NCBI RefSeq assembly: GCF_036231355.1
Contig: NZ_CP109496.1
Span: 6,882,001 to 6,946,000 of the forward strand
Direction: 5' to 3'
Length of the DNA: 64,000 nt
Source: Streptomyces sp. NBC_01431
Lineage (GTDB): Bacteria; Actinomycetota; Actinomycetes; Streptomycetales; Streptomycetaceae
In this document: positions 26,334-35,710 of the stretch, in pieces
Layout: each line of letters starts with the position of its first letter
Numbering within the stretch: the stretch's first letter is position 1
The notes under the pieces: generated by a model
What the model was told of the DNA's origin: nothing
Databases searched by the model: none
The model's input: the letters and a program-made list of their open reading frames with translations, nothing else
Translations under genes and position numbers: made by a program

Positions 26334-27197
26334 TCACCAAGTGGCCCAGCCCAGCACGCGGGTGAGCACCCGCAGGGCCCCGAAGTGCGCCGCGCCCCGC
26401 TCGACTATCAGCTGGGCGCCCGGAATCCGCTCGGCCAGCCACCGGGTGTGCTGCACGGGTGCGAACACGTCCTGCTCGCCGTGCCACAACAGCACCGGCG
26501 CCGTGATGTCCTCAAGCCGGAACTCCCAGTCGGTGCTGAACGCCATCACGTCGTCCACCCAGCCGTCGGCCGAACTGCGCAGCGCCTCCTCGAAGTTGCG
26601 CTCCAGCATCGCCCGAATCCCCGCGTCGGCGACGATGCCCCGGTCCGGCTTCGGCAGCCCGGGGCGCATGTCGTCCACCGAACGCCGCGGATCGGACCGG
26701 ATGGTGATCGACCGCATCGTCAGGGCGGCCGTCAACTGCCGTTTCCCGGCGGCCGCGTTGACGTACTCCCGCACATTGGACTCGGTCATCCCCTCGAACC
26801 AGTCGAGCCCCTGGGCATCGCGCGGCGCGAGCCCCACCAGGGCCGCCGCCCGCGCCGTGCGGTCCGGGAGCAGCGCCGCGCAGGCCAGTGCGTGCGGGGC
26901 GCCGCCGGACCGTCCGACCACGGCGAACTCGTCAATGTCCAGCGCGTCTGCGATCGCCTCCACATCGGCGGCCGCATGCGCCACCCGGCGCCCCGGCAGC
27001 CGGTCCGAATCGCCGTATCCCGGCCGGTCGAACGTGATGAGGCGGACGCCGAGCCGGTAGAGCACCGCACTGCGCGGCGCCGGACCGAGCCGGCTCCCCG
27101 GGGTGCCGTGCAGCAGGAACACCGGTCTGCCCTGTGGGTTCCCGTAGTCTTCGACCGCTAAGTCCCGCCCGTCCCTGGTACGAATCAGCTCCCCCAA
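26334..27197 (-). CDS. Alpha/beta hydrolase
   Basis: A 287-residue alpha/beta hydrolase. The oxyanion-hole motif PVFLLHGTPGSRLG lies near residue 25. The nucleophile Ser is in the elbow FAVVGRSGGAPHAL (about residue 95), the acid is likely in VLLWHGEQDVFAP, and the base is the His in ERGAAHFGAL. The TTG at 27195-27197 is favoured because GGGGAGG lies 6 nt upstream and the protein then begins GELIRTRDGRDLAVEDYG; a start at 27266 adds 23 unconserved residues. The substrate is unknown. It is convergent with the fxs operon. Confidence 0.83.
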   Translation of the reverse strand: MGELIRTRDGRDLAVEDYGNPQGRPVFLLHGTPGSRLGPAPRSAVLYRLGVRLITFDRPGYGDSDRLPGRRVAHAAADVEAIADALDIDEFAVVGRSGGAPHALACAALLPDRTARAAALVGLAPRDAQGLDWFEGMTESNVREYVNAAAGKRQLTAALTMRSITIRSDPRRSVDDMRPGLPKPDRGIVADAGIRAMLERNFEEALRSSADGWVDDVMAFSTDWEFRLEDITAPVLLWHGEQDVFAPVQHTRWLAERIPGAQLIVERGAAHFGALRVLTRVLGWATW

Positions 27198-27299
27198 CTG
27201 GTGCCTCCCCGTAGGTCTGGTTGGCGACAGTATGAGCGCGTGCCATTCAGTGGTACATACCCGCACCTGTCGAATGCTCCGGGACGCAACCCGGTGTGC

Positions 27300-27707
27300 T
27301 CAGCCCAGGAGCGGTATCTCGATCGCCGGGCACCGGTCCATGACCATGTCGAGCCCGGCGGCGCGGGTGCGGTGGTACGCGTCCTGGTCGATGACGCCGA
27401 GCTGGAACCAGACGGCCTTCGCGCCGATGGCGACGGCCTGGTCGGCGACCTCCCCGGCGAGGTCGCTGTTGACGAAGACGTCGACGACATCCACCGGGAA
27501 CGGGATCGCGTCGAGCGAGGTGTACCCCCGCTCGCCGTGCACGGTCTCCGCCTTGGGGTGGACGGGCACGACCCGCTTGCCGAAGTGCTGTAGGACACGG
27601 GCCACGCCGTGGGCGGCACGGTGCTCGTTGGTGGAGAGGCCCACGACGGCCCAGGTGTCCCCGCTGTGGGTGAGGATCCTGCGGATGGTCTCCTGGTCGC
27701 CGTACAT
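27300..27707 (-). CDS. CoA-binding (YccU-like) protein
   Basis: A 135-residue Rossmann-fold protein of the CoA_binding_2 family. The dinucleotide-type opening is TWAVVGLSTNEHRAAHGVAR, followed by GKRVVPVHPKAETVHG, VDVVDVFVNSDLAGEVADQA and KAVWFQLGVIDQDAY, the standard order for these small succinyl-CoA-synthetase-like domains. The ATG at 27707 has GGAGGCGG upstream. Function in the cell is not established for the family. Confidence 0.83.
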   Translation of the reverse strand: MYGDQETIRRILTHSGDTWAVVGLSTNEHRAAHGVARVLQHFGKRVVPVHPKAETVHGERGYTSLDAIPFPVDVVDVFVNSDLAGEVADQAVAIGAKAVWFQLGVIDQDAYHRTRAAGLDMVMDRCPAIEIPLLG

Positions 27708-27805
27708 GCGCCGCCTCCGATGGTGCCGTGCCACGTGTCACTGTCCTCGTGGTAACGGGCGGCCGCGCCGGAGGATTCCCGCCGGCCGCCGCATAGGGTG
27801 GGCGG

Positions 27806-28432
27806 ATGCAGGAGCAGTACCGCACCATCGCCCGAGAGGGCGTGCACGAGAGCGAGATCAACCGGTCGCGCTTCATCTGCGCGCTCGCGCCCGCCGCGAC
27901 CGAACAGGAGGCGCAGGCGTTCGTCGCCCGCATCCGCAAGGAGCACCCGACGGCCAGCCACAACTGCTTCGCGTACGTCATCGGCGCCGACGCGTCCGTC
28001 CAGAAGGCGAGCGACGACGGCGAGCCCGGCGGCACCGCCGGAGTGCCTATGCTCCAGATGCTGACCCGTCGCGAGGTCCGGTACGTCGTCGCCGTCGTGA
28101 CCCGCTACTACGGCGGGGTCAAACTCGGCGCGGGCGGACTGATCAGGGCCTACGGCGGAGTGGTCGGCGAGGCCCTGGACGCGCTCGGCACCATTGTCCG
28201 CCGCCGGTTCCGGCTCGCCACGGTCACCGTCGACCACCAGCGCGCGGGCAAGCTGGAGAACGACCTGAGGGCGACGGGCCGCGCGGTCCTGGAGGTGCGC
28301 TACGCGGAGGCCGTGACCATCGGGATCCAACTGCCCGAGACGGACGTGGAGGCCTTCCGCGCCTGGCTGGCCGACGCCACCGCCGGCACGGCGAAGGTGG
28401 AGCTGGGCGGAGAGGCGTACGGGGACGCGTGA
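27806..28432 (+). CDS. YigZ/IMPACT family protein
   Basis: A 208-residue protein with the IMPACT/YigZ signature: ESEINRSRFICALAPA, KEHPTASHNCFAYVIG, SDDGEPGGTAGVPMLQML and VAVVTRYYGGVKLGAGGLIR, then a C-terminal DUF1949 ferredoxin-like domain. Eukaryotic IMPACT regulates Gcn2 and bacterial YigZ is thought to bind nucleic acid or ribosomes. The length is typical and the start unambiguous. Confidence 0.88.
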   Translation: MQEQYRTIAREGVHESEINRSRFICALAPAATEQEAQAFVARIRKEHPTASHNCFAYVIGADASVQKASDDGEPGGTAGVPMLQMLTRREVRYVVAVVTRYYGGVKLGAGGLIRAYGGVVGEALDALGTIVRRRFRLATVTVDHQRAGKLENDLRATGRAVLEVRYAEAVTIGIQLPETDVEAFRAWLADATAGTAKVELGGEAYGDA

Positions 28433-28569
28433 GGTGTGCGGGGATGCATGAGCTGTGCGGCGCCGTCATGTGCGCGGCGATGCGCGCGGGCATGGGTGAG
28501 AGGTCGTAGAACCTTGGATCTCCCGGTTACCGCCCGTGATGTCAGACCCCACCGTTACCCTTTGGGATC

Positions 28570-29736
28570 ATGAGATTCCTCCATACCTCGGACTGGCACC
28601 TGGGCCGGTCCTTCCACCGGGTCGACCTGCTCGGTGCCCAGGCGGCGTTCCTCGACCACCTGGTGGCGACGGTGCGCGAGCGGGGTGTGGACGCGGTTCT
28701 GGTCGCCGGGGACGTGTACGACCGGGCACTGCCGCCGCTGGCCGCCGTGGAGCTCTTCGACCGGGCGCTGCACAGTCTGGCCGAGGCCCGGGTGCCCACC
28801 GTGATGATCTCCGGCAACCACGACTCGGCGCGCAGGCTCGGCGTCGGAGCGGGTCTCATCCAGCGCGCCGGAATCCACCTGCGCACCAACCCGGAGGGCT
28901 GCGGCACTCCGGTGGTGCTCAGCGACGTGCACGGCGATGTGGCCTTCTACGGGCTGCCGTACCTGGAGCCGACACTGGTGCGGCGCAGGCTCAAGGCGGC
29001 GAAGGCCGGGCACGAGTCGGTGCTGAGCGCCGCGATGAAGCGGGTGCGGGCGGACCTCGCCACACGTCGCGAGGGCACCCGGTCCGTCGTCCTCGCCCAC
29101 GCCTTCGTGGCCGGCGGCGCCCCCAGCGACAGCGAGCGCGACATCACCGTCGGAGGAGTCAGCGCGGTGCCCGCCGGTGTCTTCGACGGCGTGCACTACG
29201 TGGCGCTCGGCCACCTCCACGGCGCTCAGCGGATCACCGACCGGGTCCGCTACTCGGGCTCGCCGCTGGCGTACTCCTTCTCGGAGACCAACCACCGCAA
29301 ATCCATGTGGCTCGTGGACCTCGACGCCGAGGGCGGCGTCACGGCGGAGCGGCTCGACTGCCCCGTGCCGCGCCCCCTCGCCCGGATCCGGGGGCAGCTC
29401 GACGTGCTCCTGGAGGATCCCGCGCTGGAGCGGCACGAGGCGTCGTGGATCGAGGCGACCCTGACCGACCCGGTGCGGCCGCACGACGCGATGGCCAAGC
29501 TCTGCGAGCGCTTCCCGCACACGGTGAGCCTGATCTTCGAGCCGGAGCACACCGGTACCGAGGCGCACGGCTCCTACGCCCAGCGGCTCAAGGGCCGCAC
29601 CGACCAGCAGATCGCGGAGGACTTCGTGGCGCACGTACGAGGCGGCAGCGGCCCCGACGACCGCGAGCGCACGGTGCTGCGCGGCGCCTTCGAGGACGTG
29701 CGCGTCGACGAGAGCGTGCGCGAGGTTGCCCGGTGA
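28570..29736 (+). CDS. sbcD: Nuclease SbcCD subunit D
   Basis: A 388-residue Mre11-type calcineurin-fold nuclease. The metal-binding phosphoesterase motifs appear in order: TSDWHLGRS (Asp8, His10), VAGDVYDRA, ISGNHDSARR, VLAHAF and YVALGHLHGAQ. With SbcC it cleaves hairpins and processes DNA double-strand ends in the cytosol. Its stop TGA overlaps the sbcC start in GTGA (29733-29736), so the subunits are translationally coupled. Confidence 0.95.
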   Translation: MRFLHTSDWHLGRSFHRVDLLGAQAAFLDHLVATVRERGVDAVLVAGDVYDRALPPLAAVELFDRALHSLAEARVPTVMISGNHDSARRLGVGAGLIQRAGIHLRTNPEGCGTPVVLSDVHGDVAFYGLPYLEPTLVRRRLKAAKAGHESVLSAAMKRVRADLATRREGTRSVVLAHAFVAGGAPSDSERDITVGGVSAVPAGVFDGVHYVALGHLHGAQRITDRVRYSGSPLAYSFSETNHRKSMWLVDLDAEGGVTAERLDCPVPRPLARIRGQLDVLLEDPALERHEASWIEATLTDPVRPHDAMAKLCERFPHTVSLIFEPEHTGTEAHGSYAQRLKGRTDQQIAEDFVAHVRGGSGPDDRERTVLRGAFEDVRVDESVREVAR

Positions 29737-32700
29737 GACTGCACCGCCTGCGCGTCACGGCCTTCGGTCCGTTCGGCTCCACCGAGGAGGTCGACTTCGA
29801 CGCCCTGTCCGCCGCCGGCCTGTTCCTGCTGCACGGACCGACCGGCGCCGGCAAGACCTCCGTCCTGGACGCGGTCTGCTACGCGCTGTACGGAGCCGTC
29901 CCCGGCGCCCGCCAGGGCCCAGGCACCACCTTGCGCAGCGACCACGCGGCATCCGGCACCGTCACCGAGGTGCTGCTCGAACTCACTGTGGGCGGGCGGC
30001 GGTTGGAGATCCGGCGCACGCCGCCCCAGCACCGGCCCAAGAAGCGCGGCGGCGGCTACATCACCGAGCGGGCGACCAGTGAGCTGCGGGAGTACGACGC
30101 GGAGCTCGGGGAGTGGCAGGGGCTGAGCCGTTCGCACCAGGAGATCGGCGAGGAGATCGGGCAGCTCCTCGGGATGAGCCGGGAGCAGTTCTGCCAGGTC
30201 GTGCTGTTGCCCCAGGGTGAGTTCGCGAAGTTCTTGCGGTCGGACGCGGAGGCGCGCGGCAAGCTGCTCGGCCGGCTCTTCGACACGCGCAGGTTCGCCG
30301 CCGTGGAGGAGCACCTCTCCGAGCTGCGCAAGGCCGCCGAGCGCGAGGTGAAGTCCGGTGACGAGCGGCTGCTCGCGGTCGCCCAGCGCATCGCGCAGGC
30401 CGCCGGCGCGAGCGCGGACGTACGGGACTGGCCGCTGCCCGCCGCCAAGCCGGGCGAACCGGGCCTCGCGGAGGCCGTCCTGCAGTGGGCGGCCGTAGCC
30501 CGCAGCGGCGCACGCGAGCGCCTCGACATCGCGGAGATCGCCGTGCGGGCGGCCGAGTCCCGGGCCGCCGCGGCCCGCCGCATCGCCGAACAAGCGCGTG
30601 AACTGGCGGCGCTTCAGCAGCGGTACGCCGAAGCCCGGCTCCGTGCCGAGGAGTTGGCGGCAGCACGGCCCGAACAGGACGCGCTGCGCGGTCGCCTGGA
30701 GGTGGCCCGCAAGGCCGAGCGGGTTTCGCCCGCGCTGTCCCTGCGCGACCAGGCCGAGCGGGACCACCGCACGGCCGCCGCCGCCCGCGAGCGCTCGCGG
30801 GCCCAGCTGCCGCCCGCCCTCGCCGACGCCGGTGCCGAGCAACTCGCGGCCCTGGAGCGGAGGATGCGCTACGACCTGGGCGCGCTGGACTCCGCCCGCC
30901 GGGCCGAGCGGCGCAGCGCCGAGATCGACGCCGAGCGGGCCACCCTTGAGCGGCAGGCCCGAGCCGACGAGGACGTGCTCGCCGAATCGGCGGGGTGGCT
31001 CGCCGACTGGGAGCGCACCCGGCTCGCCCACCAGGGCAGGATCGACGCGGCCCACGAGGCTGCCGCGCGCGCCGAACACCTGGCGGGCCAGCTCGAACCG
31101 GCCGTCCACCGACTCGAAGCGGCCCGCGAAAGGGACGCTCTCGCAGCCCGCCTGGCCGCCGCCGACGAGCAGCTGCGGGCCACCCGCGACCGGGCCAACG
31201 CCGCGCACGAACAGTGGCTGGCGCTGCGCGAGGAGCGGCTGCGCGGCATAGCCGCCGAGCTCGCCGCCGGGCTCCGCGACGGCGAGGCCTGCACGGTCTG
31301 CGGCTCACCCGAGCACCCGGCGCCCGCGAGGGCGGCCACCGGGCAGGTCGACCGCGCCACCGAGGAAGCGGCGCAGCAGGCCTACCAGCGCGCCGACGAG
31401 GCTCGTGGCCATGCCGAGCGCGCCGTGGCCCTGGTACGAGAGCAGCACGCGGCCGCGAAGGCCGCCGCGGGGACCGCAGACGTGGCCGAACTGGCCGATT
31501 CCGTAGAGGAGTTGCGGCGTCGGCATGCCGAGGCGCACGGGGTGGCCGGGGGGCTGCACGCCGCCCGCGAGGCCCTGGTAACGGACGAGCGGGAGCACGA
31601 GCGGCGCCTGGCCGACCAGCGCACCGCGCAGCAGAACACGGCGGCCCGCACCGCCCGCCGCGAGGCGCTGGACCAGGAACAGGCGGCGCTGGCACAGGAG
31701 TTGAGCCAGGCAAGGGCGGGAGCCGCCAGCGTCGATGAGCAGGCCGTGCTCCTGGAGCGCCGCACCGCCATCCTCGCCGAGGCCGTCGAGACCGTGCGTG
31801 CCGTCGAGGCCTGCGCCGAACGCCTCAAGGACGCCGACGGACGGTTGTCCGAAGCGGCCTTCCGCGCCGGATTCGAAACCCCGGCGGCAGCGTCGGCGGC
31901 GCTGATCGACGAGCGCGGCCAGCGCGAGATCCAGCAGCACATCGACGCCTGGCAGCGCCAGGAAGCGGCGGTCGCCGACCGCCTCGCCGAGCCGGAAACG
32001 GTGGCGGCGGGCAAGCTCCCGCCGGCTCGCACCGAGGAGTTGGAAGCCGCGTACGCCAAGGCCGAGCGAGTCCTGCGGGAAGCCACGTCGGCCCTGGCGG
32101 CGGCCCGGGTCCGCTGCGAGGACCTGCGCGCACTGAGCGGCCAGGCCGTCCGCGAGACCAGCGCCCTCGGACCGGTGCGCGAACGGTACAACCGGGTGGC
32201 GCGCCTGGCCGGGCTGACCGCGGGCACCTCGGCCGACAACGTACGCAAGATGCGCCTTGAGTCGTACGTCCTGGCGGCCCGGCTCGAACAGGTGGCGGCC
32301 GCCGCCACGGCGCGGCTCCAGCACATGTCGGGCGGCCGCTACACCCTGGTCCACTCCGCCGATCGCACCGGAACCAAGCGCTCGGGCCTCGGGCTGCACG
32401 TCGTGGACGCCTGGACGGGCCGTGAGCGCGACACCGCGACGCTGTCGGGCGGCGAGACCTTCTTCGCCTCCCTCGCGCTGGCCCTCGGCCTGGCCGATGT
32501 CGTCACTGACGAGGCGGGCGGGACACGCCTGGACACCCTGTTCATCGACGAGGGCTTCGGCAGCCTCGACGAGCAGACCCTGGACGAGGTGCTGGACGTC
32601 CTGGACTCGCTGCGCGAACGCGACCGCAGCGTCGGCATCGTCAGCCACGTGGGCGACCTGCGCCGCCGCATCCCGGTCCAGCTGGAGGTGGTGAAGGCCC

Positions 32701-32747
32701 GCACGGGGTCTTCGGTGCGGCTGCGCGGCGGCGGGGCCGAGGGCTGA
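29733..32747 (+). CDS. sbcC: Nuclease SbcCD subunit C (Rad50-like SMC ATPase)
   Basis: A 1004-residue SMC-like ATPase partner of SbcD. The Walker A motif LLHGPTGAGKTSVLDAVCYA lies near residues 33-52. Two long Ala/Arg/Glu-rich coiled-coil arms (about 180-450 and 560-800) flank a zinc-hook CxxC in ACTVCGSPEHP (about 520). At the C-terminus come the ABC signature ATLSGGETFFASLALALG and Walker B TLFIDEGFGSLD. The GTG at 29733 overlaps the sbcD stop. The open frame continues far upstream, but that part is antisense-type shadow over sbcD. Confidence 0.95.
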   Translation: MRLHRLRVTAFGPFGSTEEVDFDALSAAGLFLLHGPTGAGKTSVLDAVCYALYGAVPGARQGPGTTLRSDHAASGTVTEVLLELTVGGRRLEIRRTPPQHRPKKRGGGYITERATSELREYDAELGEWQGLSRSHQEIGEEIGQLLGMSREQFCQVVLLPQGEFAKFLRSDAEARGKLLGRLFDTRRFAAVEEHLSELRKAAEREVKSGDERLLAVAQRIAQAAGASADVRDWPLPAAKPGEPGLAEAVLQWAAVARSGARERLDIAEIAVRAAESRAAAARRIAEQARELAALQQRYAEARLRAEELAAARPEQDALRGRLEVARKAERVSPALSLRDQAERDHRTAAAARERSRAQLPPALADAGAEQLAALERRMRYDLGALDSARRAERRSAEIDAERATLERQARADEDVLAESAGWLADWERTRLAHQGRIDAAHEAAARAEHLAGQLEPAVHRLEAARERDALAARLAAADEQLRATRDRANAAHEQWLALREERLRGIAAELAAGLRDGEACTVCGSPEHPAPARAATGQVDRATEEAAQQAYQRADEARGHAERAVALVREQHAAAKAAAGTADVAELADSVEELRRRHAEAHGVAGGLHAAREALVTDEREHERRLADQRTAQQNTAARTARREALDQEQAALAQELSQARAGAASVDEQAVLLERRTAILAEAVETVRAVEACAERLKDADGRLSEAAFRAGFETPAAASAALIDERGQREIQQHIDAWQRQEAAVADRLAEPETVAAGKLPPARTEELEAAYAKAERVLREATSALAAARVRCEDLRALSGQAVRETSALGPVRERYNRVARLAGLTAGTSADNVRKMRLESYVLAARLEQVAAAATARLQHMSGGRYTLVHSADRTGTKRSGLGLHVVDAWTGRERDTATLSGGETFFASLALALGLADVVTDEAGGTRLDTLFIDEGFGSLDEQTLDEVLDVLDSLRERDRSVGIVSHVGDLRRRIPVQLEVVKARTGSSVRLRGGGAEG

Positions 32748-32775
32748 GCCGTGCGCCCCGGGCCGGAGCCCGCGG

Positions 32776-33222
32776 TCAGTGGCCGATGGCGCGCCTGGGC
32801 AGTGGCGACGAGTAGACCACGCTCGTCGTCACGGCGCCCAGCGAGCCGATCTTCCCGGAGATCTCCTCCAGGTGGCTCATGGAGCGGGCGCCCACCTTGA
32901 TCACGAAACAGTCGTCGCCCGTCACATGGTGCGCCTCCATGATCTCCGGCGTCGCCTCCACCAGATCATGGAACGGCTTGTAATTGCCGTTCGGATAGCG
33001 CAGCCGCACAAAGGCGAGGATCGGGCGGCCGAGGCGTTCCTGGTCCACGACAGCCGTGTAGCCCGCGATCACCCCGGCCTCCTCAAGACGCCGTACCCGC
33101 TCGGTGACGGCGCTCGCCGACATCGACACGGTCCGGGCCAGCTCGGCGAAGCTGGCCCGGCCTTCCTGCTGGAGGGCCTCCAGGATGCGCCAGTCCGTGG
33201 CGTCCGGGGAATACGCGGTCAT
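32776..33222 (-). CDS. Lrp/AsnC family transcriptional regulator
   Basis: A 148-residue regulator. The N-terminal winged helix (DATDWRILEALQQEGRASFA, then LARTVSMSASAVTERVRRLE) is followed by a RAM/AsnC ligand-binding domain (IAGYTAVVDQERLGRPILAF, HVTGDDCFVIKVGARSM). Members sense amino acids and assemble as octamers. I start at the ATG at 33222 (MTAYSP). It is divergent, over 95 bp, from a rhodanese gene that it may control. Confidence 0.88.
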   Translation of the reverse strand: MTAYSPDATDWRILEALQQEGRASFAELARTVSMSASAVTERVRRLEEAGVIAGYTAVVDQERLGRPILAFVRLRYPNGNYKPFHDLVEATPEIMEAHHVTGDDCFVIKVGARSMSHLEEISGKIGSLGAVTTSVVYSSPLPRRAIGH

Positions 33223-33317
33223 GGCCACCAGACAACAGTGAAATCCCCGGCAGATCAAGAGATGTCCCGGGGATCGGGCCTTCCAGGAGTTGATCATCGG
33301 GACATAGATTTTCAGCC

Positions 33318-33803
33318 ATGACCACACAGCTCACCGCCCCCGCGAACCCGGTCCTGCGCGTGGCGCCCGCCGCTCCCGCCGTCGCCGCCGCCTACTTCCG
33401 CGCCAGTCTCGTCTTCCACGCGGATGTCTCCGACGTGGCCGCCGCGCTCGCCGCCGACGGCGAGCCGGGCTTCGTCGTCCTGGACTCCCGTTCCACCGCG
33501 TCCTGGGACCAGGGCCATGTGCCCGGCGCCGTCCATCTGCCGACCGCCCTCATCGCCGAGCAGGCCGAGCAGCTCCTGGACAGGTCCGTCCCGGTCGTCA
33601 CGTACTGCTGGGGCCCCGGCTGCAACGGTGGCACCCGCGCCGCCCTGGCGCTCGCCGAACTCGGCTTCCAGGTCAAGGAGATGCTGGGCGGCTTCGAGTA
33701 CTGGGTGCGCGAGGGCTTCGAGTTCGAGACCTGGGAGGGCCTTGAGCGGCGCGCCGCCGACCCGCTGACTGCTCCGCTCGACGCGCGGGACTGCGGCTGC
33801 TGA
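33318..33803 (+). CDS. Rhodanese-like sulfurtransferase
   Basis: A 161-residue single rhodanese domain. The substrate-positioning motif GHVPGAVHLP is at about 66-75. The active-site loop VTYCWGPGCNGGTRAALALA contains the persulfide-forming Cys (about residue 95) and a second Cys five residues on. The last residues, ARDCGC, are Cys-rich and could bind metal or relay sulfur. It is probably regulated by the divergent Lrp-type gene. Confidence 0.85.
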   Translation: MTTQLTAPANPVLRVAPAAPAVAAAYFRASLVFHADVSDVAAALAADGEPGFVVLDSRSTASWDQGHVPGAVHLPTALIAEQAEQLLDRSVPVVTYCWGPGCNGGTRAALALAELGFQVKEMLGGFEYWVREGFEFETWEGLERRAADPLTAPLDARDCGC

Positions 33804-33826
33804 CACCGCCGCGCCGCAGGACGGGG

Positions 33827-33855
33827 CGGGGCGGCCCCGGCTGGGGACCGCCCCG
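33827..33855. terminator. Bidirectional terminator hairpin between convergent genes
   Basis: CGGGGCGG pairs with CCGCCCCG. Inner CCCC/GGGG extends the stem with one bulged A. It sits between the ends of the rhodanese and DUF885 genes and could serve both. Confidence 0.75.
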
Positions 33856-33864
33856 CGACCGCGC

Positions 33865-35541
33865 TCAGAGCTTGGCGAGTTCGTCCACCAGGTCGTCCAG
33901 GCCGAGCGAGCCCTGCGAGAGGGCCGCCATGTGCCAGGCCTTCGGGTCGAAGGCCTCGCCGTGGCGTGCCTTCGCCTTCTCGCGGCCGAGCAGCCAGGCC
34001 CGCTCGCCCAGCTTGTAGCCGATCGCCTGGCCCGGCATCGACAGATAGCGGATCAGTTCACTCCGTACGAAGTCGGCGGGCCTGCTGCTGTGGCCGCTGA
34101 AGAACTCGTGAGCCAGCTCCGGCGTCCAGCGCTCGCCCGGGTGGAACGGCGAATCCGCCGGGATCTCCAGCTCCAGGTGCATGCCGATGTCGATGATCAC
34201 CCGGCAGGCGCGCATCATCTGCGCGTCCAGGTAGCCGAGTCGGCGTTCGGGGTCGGTGAGGAAGCCCAGCTCGTCCATCAGGCGCTCCGCGTACAGCGCC
34301 CAGCCCTCGGCATTGGCGCTGACGTGGCCGACGGTGGCCTGGTAGCGGGAGAGCTGGTCGGCGACGTGCACCCACTGCGCGATCTGGAGGTGGTGGCCGG
34401 GCACGCCCTCGTGGTACCAGGTCGACACCAGGTCGTACACCGGGAAGCGGGTCTCGCCCATCGTGGGCAGCCAGGTGCGGCCGGGCCGCGAGAAGTCCTC
34501 GGAGGGGCCCGTGTAGTAGGGGGCCGCGGCGCCGCCCGGCGGGGCGATGTGGGACTCCACCTTGCGTACCCGCTCGGCGAGTTCGAAGTGCGTGCCGTCC
34601 AGCGCTTCGATGGCCTCGTCCATCAGGGCCTGGAGCCAGTCGCGCACCGCGTCGACGCCCTCGATGTGCGTGCCGTGCTCGTCGAGGTGGGCGAGGGCCT
34701 CCCAGGGGCCCGCACCGGGCAGGATCTTGGCGGCCTCGGTCTTCATCTCACCGAGCAGCCGGTGGTATTCGGACCAGCCGTAGGCGTAGGCCTCGTCCAG
34801 GTCAAGCGCCGTGCCGTTGTAGAACTGCGACCAGCGCTGGTACCGCTCGCGGCCCACGGTGTCGGACGCTCCCTCGATGGCGGGCGCGTACACGTCGCGC
34901 AGCCAGTCGCGCAGCGCGGCGAGCGCCGCCGACGCCTGGCCGGCCGCGGCGTCGAGTTCGGCGCGCAGCGGCTCGGGGCCCGGCGCGGCGAGGTTCTCGA
35001 AGAAGCGGGTGTCGACCCACTCGCCGAGCTGGCCGATGACCGTGGCGGTGGCGCGCGGACCGCCGAACAGCTTGCGCTCCAGGCCCAGTTCGAGGGAGAC
35101 ACGGTAGCCCTCGGCGGCGGCCGGCACCGCGCGCAGCCGGGAGGTGACCGCCTTCCAGTCCTCCTCGGTCTCCGTCGGCATGATGGTGAACGCCATGCGG
35201 ACGCTGTGCACCGGCGAGTGCAGATTGCTGACGGTGCGCAGTCCCTCGTCCGCCTCGTGTACGGCGAGTTCGGAGGTCAGCCGCTCCCGCAGGAGGCGGC
35301 CGCAGCGCCGTTCGGCATCGCTGTCGCCGCCGGGCTGCCGCTCGGCCTCGTCGAGGCGGGCGAGCGTCGTGCGCGCCAGGTCGGCCAGGGCCGACTGTCC
35401 TGCGGGGGAGAAGTCGGGCAGGAGGGCGTGGCTCGCCCGGACGCCCAGATAGCTGCCGGTGATCGGGTCGAGTTCGATGAGTGCGTCGACGTAGGCGTCG
35501 GCGACCTGGCGGGGCAGCGCGCTGCTGGAAGTGACTGACAT
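33865..35541 (-). CDS. DUF885 family protein (putative zinc-dependent peptidase-like)
   Basis: A 558-residue mostly helical protein of the DUF885 family. The key motif WYHEGVPGHHLQIAQWVHVA (about residue 370) resembles an expanded HExxH zinc site and is followed by a later Glu (SANAEGWALYAERLMDELG). Some DUF885 proteins are annotated as carboxypeptidase-like, but the activity is not established in general. The ATG at 35541 (MSVTSSS) is preferred over an upstream extension rich in Arg. There is no signal peptide, so it is cytosolic. Confidence 0.87.
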   Translation of the reverse strand: MSVTSSSALPRQVADAYVDALIELDPITGSYLGVRASHALLPDFSPAGQSALADLARTTLARLDEAERQPGGDSDAERRCGRLLRERLTSELAVHEADEGLRTVSNLHSPVHSVRMAFTIMPTETEEDWKAVTSRLRAVPAAAEGYRVSLELGLERKLFGGPRATATVIGQLGEWVDTRFFENLAAPGPEPLRAELDAAAGQASAALAALRDWLRDVYAPAIEGASDTVGRERYQRWSQFYNGTALDLDEAYAYGWSEYHRLLGEMKTEAAKILPGAGPWEALAHLDEHGTHIEGVDAVRDWLQALMDEAIEALDGTHFELAERVRKVESHIAPPGGAAAPYYTGPSEDFSRPGRTWLPTMGETRFPVYDLVSTWYHEGVPGHHLQIAQWVHVADQLSRYQATVGHVSANAEGWALYAERLMDELGFLTDPERRLGYLDAQMMRACRVIIDIGMHLELEIPADSPFHPGERWTPELAHEFFSGHSSRPADFVRSELIRYLSMPGQAIGYKLGERAWLLGREKAKARHGEAFDPKAWHMAALSQGSLGLDDLVDELAKL

Positions 35542-35655
35542 GCGGACATCCTCTACGAGTGAGGGCTTCGCGTCACCACCAATCTTGCCGGGGCACCTGA
35601 CCATTCTCCGCCGGGCACCCCTGGGCAACGCCCCCTCGGCGGCTGTGCCCGCCGC

Positions 35656-35698
35656 CGGTTGCGCCTGCCGTGAACCGAGAAAACGGCAGGCGCAACCG
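35656..35698 (-). terminator. 15-bp perfect hairpin
   Basis: CGGTTGCGCCTGCCG is perfectly complementary to CGGCAGGCGCAACCG (arms 35656-35670 and 35684-35698), with a 13-nt AT-richer loop. It lies just past the stop of the ACT-GNAT gene on the minus strand and 115 bp before the DUF885 start. Confidence 0.8.
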
Positions 35699-35710
35699 AC
35701 CGATGCGGTC

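Noticed and set aside
28536..29732. Long in-frame extension upstream of sbcC
   Set aside because: It covers sbcD in another frame and shows no SbcC-like sequence. The GTGA overlap at 29733 marks the real start.
30061..31713. 550-residue minus-strand frame opposite sbcC
   Set aside because: Extremely Arg/Pro/Ala-rich, as expected from antisense reading of a coiled-coil gene in high-GC DNA.
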